From Hydrogenovibrio kuenenii DSM 12350 (GTDB taxonomy: Bacteria > Pseudomonadota > Gammaproteobacteria > Thiomicrospirales > Thiomicrospiraceae), in assembly GCF_000526715.1 (NCBI RefSeq), contig NZ_JAGP01000001.1, forward strand, positions 2,385,026 to 2,449,025: DNA of 64,000 bases, given 5' to 3'. The translations under genes were made by a program, and so were the position numbers. Below are positions 44,753-53,344 of this stretch, piece by piece. Positions within the stretch are counted from its first letter, which is position 1. Each line of letters begins with the position of its first letter. The notes under the pieces were generated by a model that was given only the letters and a program-made list of their open reading frames with translations, ran no database searches and was not told the origin of the DNA.

Positions 44753-44788
44753 GCTATAACATTCAATCGATTGATTGAATGTTATAGC
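44753..44788. promoter_or_regulatory. Operator-like perfect palindrome between MFS and ArsR-rhodanese genes
   Basis: GCTATAACATTCAATC at 44753-44768 and GATTGAATGTTATAGC at 44773-44788 are perfect 16-bp inverted repeats with a GATT spacer. The size and position, 28 bases before the MFS start, fit an ArsR-family dimer site covering the divergent promoters. Confidence 0.75.
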
Positions 44789-44892
44789 TAAATTGCCTAG
44801 CGATCACGCTTGTATAATGTCCTCATGAAGTTTGCATTGAATTGCCTCAAGCGGCGGTTTACCATCTAATAAAGAGTGTTCGGATTCATTTA

Positions 44893-45546
44893 ATGGCAGA
44901 AGTTAAAAAACAATTGTTTGAGAAACTCGCGTTGGTCGCGCATTGTCTTTCTTCTCCTCAGCGCATTGAGCTGCTAGATTACCTTGCACAAGCGGAGCGA
45001 AGCGTAGAAGAGTTAAGTAAGCTGAGTGGTTTGAACTTTGCCAATACGTCACGTCATCTGCAAGTGCTAAAAAATCACGGTTTGGTGTCGGTTCAAAAGC
45101 AAGGCAAAAGCCGTGTGTATGAAATTGCTGGCGAAGATGTGGTGCTATTGGTTCGCAGCTTGAGGCAAACCGCAGAAAGCCATATTGCAGAAATGGATCG
45201 CCTCTTGTCGAGTTTAGAACCAACCGATGCTTTGCCTGAAAAAATCACTCGGCAGGAGTTGTTATCGAATTTGGATAAAGAAAACCTGTTGGTCATTGAC
45301 GTTAGGCCAGAGAAAGAGTTTGCTCAAGGCCATATCAAAGGGGCGATCAATGTGCCGCCGAACCAAATTGATAAAGCGGCTGAAAGCTTGCCGAAAGATA
45401 AAACATTAGTCGCTTATTGTCGCGGGCCTTATTGTGTTTATTCGCATCAACTTCTGCAGGCGCTTCGGCAAAATGGCATGCAATCTTACCAACTGGAAGA
45501 AGGGTTTCCTGAATGGAAGGCAGAAGGCTTGCCTTGGCTGACCTAG
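44893..45546 (+). CDS. ArsR-family regulator fused to a rhodanese domain
   Basis: A 217-residue protein. The N-terminal winged helix (residues ~8-95: HCLSSPQRIELLDYL, then FANTSRHLQVLKNHGLV) is ArsR type. The C-terminal rhodanese domain (about 118-217) has the active loop YCRGPYC with Cys176 and Cys181. ArsR-rhodanese fusions are widespread, and a sulfur- or metalloid-responsive repressor is the natural guess. Start at 44893 is chosen over an upstream TTG because translation from there begins right at the HTH. It probably binds the palindrome at 44753-44788 and controls the divergent MFS gene. Confidence 0.9.
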   Translation: MAEVKKQLFEKLALVAHCLSSPQRIELLDYLAQAERSVEELSKLSGLNFANTSRHLQVLKNHGLVSVQKQGKSRVYEIAGEDVVLLVRSLRQTAESHIAEMDRLLSSLEPTDALPEKITRQELLSNLDKENLLVIDVRPEKEFAQGHIKGAINVPPNQIDKAAESLPKDKTLVAYCRGPYCVYSHQLLQALRQNGMQSYQLEEGFPEWKAEGLPWLT

Positions 45547-45708
45547 TTAGATAACTTGGTGATGCCGGAACACCTGCGATTAGATTTGTTGATAGCTTTG
45601 GTCGAAAAATGAATTTCTCTTTCAGGGATAAAACTGATTAAATTAGCATCTTCTTATAAATAGAAACTGAGAAGATAAAAAGCAAATGAAGCTTTAAAAG
45701 GAAAGCAT

Positions 45709-46713
45709 ATGTCCACTCTAAACGATTTTAAAAATTTAAAAACGCATTTACAGAAGGTAATCGTAGGGCAAGAGTCATTACTGGAACGTTTAATGATTGC
45801 GATGCTGACAGGTGGACATTTGTTGTTGGAAGGGCCTCCAGGTCTGGCCAAAACCACTGCAGTAAAAACGTTGGCTGAAGCCGTAAAAGCAAGCTTTCAA
45901 CGTATTCAGTTCACACCGGATTTAATGCCTGGGGATGTAATGGGGTCAGATATTCTCGATCCGCAATCTGGGCAATTGAACTTTGTAAAAGGACCGATTT
46001 TTAACGAAATCGTGCTGGCAGATGAAATCAACCGTGCACCACCGAAAGTACAGTCGGCTTTGCTGGAAGCGATGGCAGAGAAACAAGTCACGGCTGGTGG
46101 TAAGACGCGAATTTTGCCGGATTTGTTTATTGTTATGGCAACGCAAAACCCTTTAGAACAAAGCGGAACCTATCCGCTACCAGAAGCGCAACTTGACCGT
46201 TTTATGTTGCATGTGGTGTTGGATTACCCAACGGATGAAGAAGAGTTGGCAATCTTGCGCCTTGATCGCGCGCATCACTTTGGTGAAGACAAAGAACAAC
46301 TGGATGCTTTCTTAACGCCGGAGATGGTATTAAGTGCTCGTCATAAAATTTCAGAGCAATATGTGTCGCCAGAAGTTGAAAAATATATGGTGGACTTAAC
46401 TGCCGCAACCCGTCATCTTGATAAGTATGATGCTTCATTGGCTGGTATCGTTGAGATCGGTGCATCACCTCGTGCAACCTTGTCGCTTTTGCACAGTGCG
46501 AGTGCTTATGCTTGGTTGCAAGGGCGTGACTTTGTGACACCGGATGATGCCATTGTCATGCTGCCGGATATTTTAAGACATCGTATTCGTGTCAGCTTTT
46601 CTGGCCGTGCGCAACAGTGGACGGAAGATTCGGTGATTACCGAAATCATTAAACGTGTTCCGGTGCCTATGTCTCAAGCTTCTGAGTCAGTAGCGCAAAC
46701 TGCTGTTCAATAA
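45709..46713 (+). CDS. moxR: MoxR-type AAA+ ATPase of Bat operon 2
   Basis: A 334-residue MoxR ATPase, first gene of a plus-strand six-gene operon. Walker A is EGPPGLAKTTAVKT and Walker B LADEINRAPPKVQSALLEAM, with the ATQNPLEQSGTYPLPEAQLD sensor region. It is similar to the copy at 36915 but clearly diverged, so the two operons are old paralogues or separately acquired. AAAGGAAAG precedes the start by six bases. The 162-bp spacer upstream should contain the operon promoter. Confidence 0.94.
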   Translation: MSTLNDFKNLKTHLQKVIVGQESLLERLMIAMLTGGHLLLEGPPGLAKTTAVKTLAEAVKASFQRIQFTPDLMPGDVMGSDILDPQSGQLNFVKGPIFNEIVLADEINRAPPKVQSALLEAMAEKQVTAGGKTRILPDLFIVMATQNPLEQSGTYPLPEAQLDRFMLHVVLDYPTDEEELAILRLDRAHHFGEDKEQLDAFLTPEMVLSARHKISEQYVSPEVEKYMVDLTAATRHLDKYDASLAGIVEIGASPRATLSLLHSASAYAWLQGRDFVTPDDAIVMLPDILRHRIRVSFSGRAQQWTEDSVITEIIKRVPVPMSQASESVAQTAVQ

Positions 46714-46733
46714 ACTTCGATTTAAGGTTTTAT

Positions 46734-47732
46734 ATGTCATCAAAGTCGGTGTTATCACAGCTTAGTGGGTGGTTGTACAAGCTTTTCAAGCCTGTACAGC
46801 CGGACGCTTTGGTGGTCAAACAGCCGATTTTGTCGCAACAAGCGATTAACCAATTAGGTGAGAGCTTGTCACAGATGGTGCCGAAAGCCACGTTAAACCC
46901 AAAAGCCAGTGAGTCCTTAAAGCAAGGTGAGCAAGGCAGTCGTTTTCTTGGGTCTGGTATGGAGTACGAAGAAAGCCGCTTGTATCAGCCGGGCGATGAA
47001 GTGCGTCGTATTAACTGGCGCTTGATGGCACGAACCGGGCAAGCCTACACCAAACTGTTTCAGGAAGAGCGTCAAGAAAGCTGGACCTTGTTGGTGGATC
47101 AGCGCCAATCCATGCGCTTCGGTACTCAGCAACGATTGAAAGTGACTCAAGCCGTTCGTGTTGCCGGCTATTATGCTTGGCAAGCACAAACAGCAGGTTT
47201 GCCGATAGATGCGATTCGTTTGTCGGAAAACGTTAAATCCACTCCTATTTTTGAAGGCCGTAGTAGTTTTGAGCAATTGATGGAGTTTTTGTCGATTCCA
47301 CAACCGCCAATGACAGTGCAAAAAGAACCGCGCTTGCATGATGAGTTATTGGAGTGCCAAAAACGTCTACAAGTAGGGTCAAGGTTAATTATTATCAGCG
47401 ACTTTCAGGATTTGGATGATGCGACTTTGAATGTGATGGCAGCGTTACAACAAAAAGTCATGCTAAAAGCTGTGTTGGTCTATGACGCAGTGGAAAAACA
47501 TCTGCCAGCTATTTCTGGTCTCAAGTTAAAGGGTTTAAGCGGGCGAACGCAAGCACACAGCTTGACCCACCAAGATTACCAAGCCTATGAAACCTGGGCG
47601 CAACAATACTTTGAGACTTTGCGTCAAAAATTATCCAATGTTGGCGTCACTCTTATCGAAATCTCGACACAGGACGATTTGCTGAAATTGCATAATCAAC
47701 CCGGTTCTGCTCAGACGGCGGGGGCGGCTTAA
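46734..47732 (+). CDS. DUF58 domain protein of Bat operon 2
   Basis: A 332-residue protein with the DUF58 signature LYQPGDEVRRINWRLMART at about residues 83-101, preceded by GSRFLGSGMEYEESR. It has no membrane segment. The start follows the moxR stop by 20 bases. It is longer at the N-terminus than its operon 1 counterpart. Predicted to couple the ATPase to the VWA membrane proteins encoded downstream. Confidence 0.9.
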   Translation: MSSKSVLSQLSGWLYKLFKPVQPDALVVKQPILSQQAINQLGESLSQMVPKATLNPKASESLKQGEQGSRFLGSGMEYEESRLYQPGDEVRRINWRLMARTGQAYTKLFQEERQESWTLLVDQRQSMRFGTQQRLKVTQAVRVAGYYAWQAQTAGLPIDAIRLSENVKSTPIFEGRSSFEQLMEFLSIPQPPMTVQKEPRLHDELLECQKRLQVGSRLIIISDFQDLDDATLNVMAALQQKVMLKAVLVYDAVEKHLPAISGLKLKGLSGRTQAHSLTHQDYQAYETWAQQYFETLRQKLSNVGVTLIEISTQDDLLKLHNQPGSAQTAGAA

Positions 47733-48377
47733 ATGTTGTTTTCAAGCCGACACATATCTAGAGTTACGTTATTGGTAGCAGGCGCCTCGATGCTTTATTC
47801 TTCTCTAAGCTTAGCGGCACAAGTTGCTTCACCTAGTGCTGAAAATGTTGCTACAAGTCAGGAACCCGCTACACAGTTGATTGATATTGAATTGCCACCC
47901 CAGCCTGGCACAAATTGGTGGCTTGGCTTGGAAATTGGTTTGGCGATAGTTGCCGTTATTGTGTTGTTAGCATTGCTCTATTGGTTGCGAAACCGCTACT
48001 GGCGTAGTTTTCATTTACGTTGGCAGTTAAAGAGCATGAGTAAACAGTGGGCTTCACTTTCAACGAATAATAGCCGTGAAGAAGCGCTTAAGCTATATCA
48101 GATTTTTGATAATGCCCAGCGTCATCAATTGTTATTGGAAAAGGATGCCATTGTCCTCAAAGAAACCTTAGAGCCTATGTGCTTTAGTCAAAATAATGCT
48201 TCACGTGAAACATTGGTTTCAGCCTTGTCGACATTAAAGCAAGCGCTTGCTGATTATGAAAAACACAAACTCAAATCCCTGCCTGGAAACTTAGCTCAAA
48301 GGTTGCGCAAAGCTGTTCATTACGGAATGACACGCTTGCAACAATCCAAAACCCACAGAGGGCAGAACCATGGTTAA
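47733..48377 (+). CDS. DUF4381 family protein of Bat operon 2
   Basis: A 214-residue protein that starts immediately after the DUF58 stop. An N-terminal signal peptide ends SLAAQ, followed by the DUF4381 hallmark IELPPQPGTNWWLGLEIGLA. One membrane segment (VAVIVLLALLYWL region, about 70-90) precedes a helical cytoplasmic part. It contains a partial copy of the dispersed motif (47897-47910) at the PPQPG codons and the best parS-like match of the window at 48197-48212. It overlaps the next gene by eight bases. Confidence 0.85.
   Translation: MLFSSRHISRVTLLVAGASMLYSSLSLAAQVASPSAENVATSQEPATQLIDIELPPQPGTNWWLGLEIGLAIVAVIVLLALLYWLRNRYWRSFHLRWQLKSMSKQWASLSTNNSREEALKLYQIFDNAQRHQLLLEKDAIVLKETLEPMCFSQNNASRETLVSALSTLKQALADYEKHKLKSLPGNLAQRLRKAVHYGMTRLQQSKTHRGQNHG
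47897..47910 (-). repeat. Dispersed motif, partial copy (inside DUF4381 gene 2)
   Basis: ACCCCAGCCTGGCA is the first 14 bases of the reverse-complement consensus; it encodes part of PPQPGT. Confidence 0.65.
48197..48212. promoter_or_regulatory. parS-like palindrome, 15 of 16 match
   Basis: TGCTTCACGTGAAACA differs from the ParB consensus TGTTTCACGTGAAACA only at position 3 and has the canonical central CG. Confidence 0.55.
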
Positions 48378-49500
48378 TGGTGGATTGAGTTGGCAAGTAT
48401 TTTGGCAAGAGCTACCAAATTGGCCGAGTTGGGTGTTTGAACATCCCGCTGCGATGGCATTGATTGGTTTGGCGCCGCTTTTAACGCTGTTGTTTTGGGG
48501 GGTGTCGAAAACTGTGAAACGTTTTACTGGACGAAGCGATTGGGATTCGGCAGCAGAAATGAAGTCTATGTCTTTTCGACATCCATTGATTGATCGGATG
48601 CATTGGATTGCGCAACCACAAGCAAAATCGAGTTTTTGGCGTTGGATATTGCAGGGACTGCGTTGGTCAATACTGGCTTTATTGGCGATTGCTTTGGCAA
48701 GTCCAGTTAAAGAAGTGCCTTTACCGCCTGAACCTCAAACCAAAACAGTGCGAGATTTGGTATTTGTTGTCGAAACCTCTGCTAGCTTTCTCTTGCCGGA
48801 TTATCAAATGAACGGTCAGCCAACCACGCGTATGGATGTGGTGAAATCGGTACTGGATCAATTTGTCTCTGGTTTACAGGGGAATCGCTTCAGTTTCATT
48901 GTCTATGCTGAAAATGCTTTTACGCTTATGCCATTAACCACCGATGCTGTTACTGCAAGACTGATGTTAAAAAGACTTAGACCTTACTTAGCGGGTCGTA
49001 CCGATGAAGCAGCCGGTGAAGCGTTAGGCCTAGGTTTGCAACAAACGGAAAAAAGTACCAAAACCACACAAAAGCGGGTGGTAATTTTTATCTCGGACGG
49101 ACAGTCTCGCGCCAGCCGTGTTCCTTTGGAAGATGCGGTTACTTATGCGCAAGGCTTAAATGTTCCTATTTATACCATTGGGATTGGAGCAGGAAGTAAG
49201 CAAGCCGATAAACGTGTATTTACCGGGTTGCTTTATCAACCATTAAAAAGCGGTATGCTGCGACATTTAGCCGCCGAAACGGGTGGGCGTTATTATCAGG
49301 TGAACGGCGAGGCGAGTTTGCAAAAAGTGTTGCAAGCGATCGACCAAACCGAAGGCGCACAATTGGAAACGCCGCAAAAGAAAACTGCAAAAATTGAACT
49401 ATATCCTTACTTTGTTGCTTTGGCATTAATGATATTCGTGCTGTATTTCAGTTTGGTTCAACTGCTGGCGAGACGCCTCCAAACAGAGGAAGCGGCTTGA
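48370..49500 (+). CDS. BatA-like VWA protein of Bat operon 2, altered MIDAS
   Basis: A 376-residue membrane protein with N-terminal hydrophobic segments (about 25-45 and 95-112), a VWA domain and a C-terminal membrane segment (FVALALMIFVLYFSL). The first MIDAS motif reads VVETSASF, with Glu in place of the usual Asp of DxSxS, while IFISDGQS is normal. Compared with its intact operon 1 paralogue, metal binding may be altered. It overlaps DUF4381 upstream by eight bases, and its stop shares one base with the next ATG (TGATG). Confidence 0.87.
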   Translation: MVNGGLSWQVFWQELPNWPSWVFEHPAAMALIGLAPLLTLLFWGVSKTVKRFTGRSDWDSAAEMKSMSFRHPLIDRMHWIAQPQAKSSFWRWILQGLRWSILALLAIALASPVKEVPLPPEPQTKTVRDLVFVVETSASFLLPDYQMNGQPTTRMDVVKSVLDQFVSGLQGNRFSFIVYAENAFTLMPLTTDAVTARLMLKRLRPYLAGRTDEAAGEALGLGLQQTEKSTKTTQKRVVIFISDGQSRASRVPLEDAVTYAQGLNVPIYTIGIGAGSKQADKRVFTGLLYQPLKSGMLRHLAAETGGRYYQVNGEASLQKVLQAIDQTEGAQLETPQKKTAKIELYPYFVALALMIFVLYFSLVQLLARRLQTEEAA

Positions 49501-51596
49501 TGGAACAACTATTGATGCAGCATTTAAATAATATCTGGGCATTTATTTTGCCGGAAGGTTGGCAGTGGCGAGATGCACAAACTTTGTGGTTTGTATTGAT
49601 TCCTGTTATTTGGTGGTTGGTTGTCTACCTGATTAAAAAACGCCAAGTAGCACACTATGCCGATGCAGATTTATTGCCTTGGGTAAAAGCTGATGCAGCA
49701 ACTCATCGTGGATCAGCATCATCCGTTGATATTGAAGGCACTAATACAAGACCCCAGCCTGGCAGATTTTTATGGCGTCTGGTAAAACGAATCTTAGGCG
49801 CATTTGTGTCACCAACGGCATTGCTTTCTTTTGCTTGGGTGGCGCTGATTATTGCATTGGCAGGGCCAAGAAGTGCGATTCCATCGCCCAATGAGTCGTC
49901 ACGAGCAGGTGTAGACATTTTGATAGGTTTGGATGTGTCGCGTTCCATGCTGGTTCAAGATATGGGCGGTAACCGTTTTATTTTTAGTCGTGCGCTAATC
50001 GAGTCTTTATTAAACAGGCTTGAACCAAACGATCGTGTCGGTCTGATGGTTTATGCCGGTAAACCGCATTTAGTTTCTCCTTTAACTTTCGATAGAGATT
50101 TGTTTAAACATTATCTGAGTTTGGTGCGCCCAGGCATGCTACCAACCAGAGGATCTCAAATTTATCCTGCACTGAATTTCGGCTTGAAGCATTTGCAACA
50201 AACCGCTGGTAAAGCACAAATTTTACTGATGCTGACAAATGGTGAACCCGCTGAATATGAATCGCAAACTTTACCGCAGAGTCTGGCTAAAAGAGGACTG
50301 ACCCAAACGCCTGGTGTTAAACAGGATAAAAAGGATGATTCGTCTGCTAAGGTGATTCTTGTTGGAGTTGGAAAAAACGCCGCAAGTCGTGTTCCAGAGT
50401 TTACCGATCCAACTGGCTATTTGCATGCCTATGGTCGCCTGGTGACGTCACGACTTGAAGCAGGTTTTTTGAAAAAATTGGCGGGTCAAATCAACGGTCA
50501 ATATCTTCAGGCAAGTAATCAGGGTTCCTTTTTGCAGAAACTTTTGGACTCTGTGACGGAAGAAGCACAGAAACGCACTATTGTCTCTTCAACACCTATT
50601 TGGCAAGACCATGCTTGGCCATTTATGGTAGCGGCATTTATTTTATTGATTTTGGCATTTTATCCCATTCGATTACGCCCTTCCGAGATGTCCGGTTCAC
50701 TTGGATTACTTGCTATTGCGTTAGTTTCAGCAGGTTTAACTGGGTTACCAACGCCTTCTCAAGCAGCAGATGAAGTTGATAGCGCTCAGCAGTCTTCGGC
50801 AGAGTTAAGCGCAAGTCAGCGTATCTCAAGACAACAGCAGGCTTTTCAAGCTTTTCAGACTAAAAAGTTTGAATTATCCGAGCAGCTTTATGATGGTTTA
50901 AACCAATATACGGGTTGGTTTGGCGCAGGTGATGCAGCTTACCGTGCCGGAGATTATGAGTCGGCAGTGCTCTACTTTACACAAGCTGCAGTAGCCGGCC
51001 ACAACGACAAAGAACGCGCCCATGCGTTGTTTAACCTAGGAAATACTTTTTTCGAATCCAATTTGATGCCTCAAGCGATAGAAGCCTATACGCAGGCATT
51101 GGTGTATGTGCCTGATTACGATAAAGCCAAGCATAATTTAGAGTTGGCGAAAAAAATGCAGCGTCAGAAAAAGAAAGGAAAGCAGAAAAACCAAGAAAAA
51201 GGTGATGGTAAGGGTGCAGGAAGCCAGTCCCGTGATGCTGAAGGCAGTTTTTATGGCGGACAAAAGCCTAATAGCGAACCTGGCAAAGGCGTATCGGGCG
51301 ACTCGGAAGATGGTGAAAAGCAGGCAAAAGATTTTGTATTGCCTGACGAAGAAGATCGTACCGACTTTCGTTTGAAATCTGAAGGCCGATTACAAGCAAA
51401 TGGCAAAGCTAATGATGTTGCTAATGCGATTATTGATCAGCAGAAACGCAGACAAACTATTGAGAAATTTGAACAGAAAATGAAGCAAGTTCAGGACAAG
51501 CAATCCGCCTTATTAAAGCGCTTATTTGAGCGTGAAGAAGGATTCCAAGCAGAGCAGGAGCAAGCGCACGACTTGCCTGGAGTGAAGCCATGGTAG
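49500..51596 (+). CDS. BatB/BatC fusion of Bat operon 2: VWA plus TPR
   Basis: A 698-residue membrane protein from the ATG at 49500, which overlaps the preceding stop by one base; a TTG one codon earlier is not needed. The VWA domain has MIDAS DVSRS and the later motif reads LTNGE where TDG is usual. A membrane segment lies near residue 385. TPR-like repeats are at about 460-560 (ALFNLGNTFFESNLMPQAIE) and a basic low-complexity tail follows. The closing region VANAIIDQQKRRQTIEKFEQ is helical. It has the same architecture as the operon 1 gene at 32256. An exact copy of the dispersed 20-bp motif lies inside it. Confidence 0.87.
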   Translation: MEQLLMQHLNNIWAFILPEGWQWRDAQTLWFVLIPVIWWLVVYLIKKRQVAHYADADLLPWVKADAATHRGSASSVDIEGTNTRPQPGRFLWRLVKRILGAFVSPTALLSFAWVALIIALAGPRSAIPSPNESSRAGVDILIGLDVSRSMLVQDMGGNRFIFSRALIESLLNRLEPNDRVGLMVYAGKPHLVSPLTFDRDLFKHYLSLVRPGMLPTRGSQIYPALNFGLKHLQQTAGKAQILLMLTNGEPAEYESQTLPQSLAKRGLTQTPGVKQDKKDDSSAKVILVGVGKNAASRVPEFTDPTGYLHAYGRLVTSRLEAGFLKKLAGQINGQYLQASNQGSFLQKLLDSVTEEAQKRTIVSSTPIWQDHAWPFMVAAFILLILAFYPIRLRPSEMSGSLGLLAIALVSAGLTGLPTPSQAADEVDSAQQSSAELSASQRISRQQQAFQAFQTKKFELSEQLYDGLNQYTGWFGAGDAAYRAGDYESAVLYFTQAAVAGHNDKERAHALFNLGNTFFESNLMPQAIEAYTQALVYVPDYDKAKHNLELAKKMQRQKKKGKQKNQEKGDGKGAGSQSRDAEGSFYGGQKPNSEPGKGVSGDSEDGEKQAKDFVLPDEEDRTDFRLKSEGRLQANGKANDVANAIIDQQKRRQTIEKFEQKMKQVQDKQSALLKRLFEREEGFQAEQEQAHDLPGVKPW
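49751..49770 (-). repeat. Dispersed 20-bp motif, exact copy (inside BatB/C-like gene 2)
   Basis: ACCCCAGCCTGGCAGATTTT, exact. It encodes RPQPGRFL here, a different reading frame from the copies that encode SLAD/SLAE, so the conservation is at DNA level. Confidence 0.9.
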
Positions 51597-53071
51597 TTTC
51601 TTGCAAAGTTTGTAAACGTTTGATGTTTATTGTTCTGACAATCATCAATATGGCGCTACTGGCAATGCCAGCAAAAGCGGATAGCGTTAATTTATCGCCT
51701 TTAGAAATTACATTGGGTGAGCCGGTAACGTTGATCTTGAAAGGCAAAAATATAGAAAACGACTTCACAAAATTCGATAAATCTAAAATTCGCCAGCATT
51801 TTGAAATTTATGATGTGGACGGCGATTCAGACTATATGCGATTGGTCCTTTATCCTCGCATTGCAGGTGATGCCAAATTCCCTGCTATCCATATTGGTGG
51901 GTTACAGTTTGATGGAGCGGTGGTTAAGGTCAACCCTAATCCTGATGTAACTATTAATTGGCAGAGACCAAAAGATCATGCCTATATTAACCAACTACAG
52001 AGCTGGAAGGCATTGGTTAAAACATCTGATCCAGGTCTAGGAGCACGTTTGTTATTGCATTCACATGCCAATGATAAGGTGACGCATATTTTCAAAGAAA
52101 CGGCGTTAGATGCGAATCAGAAGTGGTTTGGTAATCAACGTGTTTTTCAAATGCTGGTTGGTGGTGGTGAGCCAGGAAAATTAAAAGTTCGTACACCGAT
52201 TGTTGAAGTTCGCAATACTGGTAATGGTCGCCCTTGGTTATTTTTCGATAATACACTTTGGTTGCAATTAAAGCCTACACCAAGTTTCTTACCTGTTGCC
52301 ATGCCTATTGGTAAGGTTTCTGTACAGGTTCAAAAGTTAAGTTTTTGGCAAATACAGAACCAAATGATAGATTGGAAAATGATTCTGAAAGGTGAGAATG
52401 TCAACCCAAATACATTGCCTGACCCGACTGCTCAGTTTGCCTACAACCGTGCAATTGAATGGTTGATGCCTGATATGCAAAAAGAACAACGCTGGACAGA
52501 CACAGGGTTGGTATCAGAACGTGTTATTAAACAACCATTGCGTTTCTTGGCGTTAGGATTAGTGCGTTTACCTAATATGAGAGTAACGTATTTTGATCCA
52601 CTCACTGGTAAGTTGGTTGATCAGTATGTGCAAGGACAATGGATATTTTCTGTGCCGAAAGTAGTTTATTGGTTAATCAATATTTTGTTCTACGCGTTAA
52701 TAGGGTTCGCTTTGCTTGTATTGGTATGGATCTTTATTGATGCTTGGTACAAGCTTCGTTTGGTGGTTGCTATTAAGCGAGCAGAAAGCACAGATGAGGT
52801 GTGGCAGGCGCTTTTGTCATGGACAGCATCACAATTTGGACAAGGTGCACAAAATCTCAGTTTTGGCCAATGGGAAAGTAAAATGAGCGCGCACTATGGA
52901 AGTTACGAAAGTTTGCACGAGCTGACAAAAGCTTTGGATAGAGACCGTTTCAGCCCACTTTCTGCAGATACCCAAACTTTAGCGCTGGTTTGGGCAAAGC
53001 AGGTGCCAGTTTTTAAATGGCAACGTGTGTATCATCGCTTCACAATAGTTAAGCTAAAGCTTTTTAGTTAA
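51590..53071 (+). CDS. BatD-like protein of Bat operon 2
   Basis: A 493-residue protein with a signal peptide ending MPAKADS, a beta-rich periplasmic region (LSPLEITLGEPVTLILKGKN) and one membrane segment near residues 365-385 (INILFYALIGFALLVLVWIF). A helical cytoplasmic tail follows. It overlaps the upstream gene by seven bases. It is weakly similar in layout to BatD of operon 1; sequence identity looks low, so the assignment leans on position and topology. An internal ATG at 51623 is an alternative start. Confidence 0.78.
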   Translation: MVVSCKVCKRLMFIVLTIINMALLAMPAKADSVNLSPLEITLGEPVTLILKGKNIENDFTKFDKSKIRQHFEIYDVDGDSDYMRLVLYPRIAGDAKFPAIHIGGLQFDGAVVKVNPNPDVTINWQRPKDHAYINQLQSWKALVKTSDPGLGARLLLHSHANDKVTHIFKETALDANQKWFGNQRVFQMLVGGGEPGKLKVRTPIVEVRNTGNGRPWLFFDNTLWLQLKPTPSFLPVAMPIGKVSVQVQKLSFWQIQNQMIDWKMILKGENVNPNTLPDPTAQFAYNRAIEWLMPDMQKEQRWTDTGLVSERVIKQPLRFLALGLVRLPNMRVTYFDPLTGKLVDQYVQGQWIFSVPKVVYWLINILFYALIGFALLVLVWIFIDAWYKLRLVVAIKRAESTDEVWQALLSWTASQFGQGAQNLSFGQWESKMSAHYGSYESLHELTKALDRDRFSPLSADTQTLALVWAKQVPVFKWQRVYHRFTIVKLKLFS

Positions 53072-53083
53072 TCTGTTCTCTAT

Positions 53084-53323
53084 CTACAGTTTGCCTAGCG
53101 TTTTCTTATATTTGACGAAAGCTACGGAAAGCGCGTAAATAAGTGCGATGGCAATAATTGCTTGACCCGCTAATGCCAAACCGATTGAGAAGGTGTTTTC
53201 ACGAATAAGGCTTGGAATCATCAAAAATAAACCAATTACCAACCCAATAGTCATCGTTTTAACAGCGATTTTAACAATACTTTTTGTTAAAAGCCTTTTG
53301 TGTTCTGGTGAACCAATTTCCAT
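53084..53323 (-). CDS. Small hypothetical membrane protein
   Basis: A 79-residue protein with two membrane segments (about residues 22-40 and 47-68) and a basic C-terminus. It is convergent with the BatD-like gene and follows trxC by 21 bases on the minus strand, so it is probably cotranscribed with trxC. Family not recognised. Confidence 0.65.
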   Translation of the reverse strand: MEIGSPEHKRLLTKSIVKIAVKTMTIGLVIGLFLMIPSLIRENTFSIGLALAGQAIIAIALIYALSVAFVKYKKTLGKL

Positions 53324-53344
53324 AAATTTTTATCTCATTTTTTG

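Noticed and set aside
3127..49770. Dispersed motif as an insertion sequence or REP element
   Set aside because: Conservation stops at about 20 bp with no longer flanking homology, and several copies lie inside intact genes without disrupting them.
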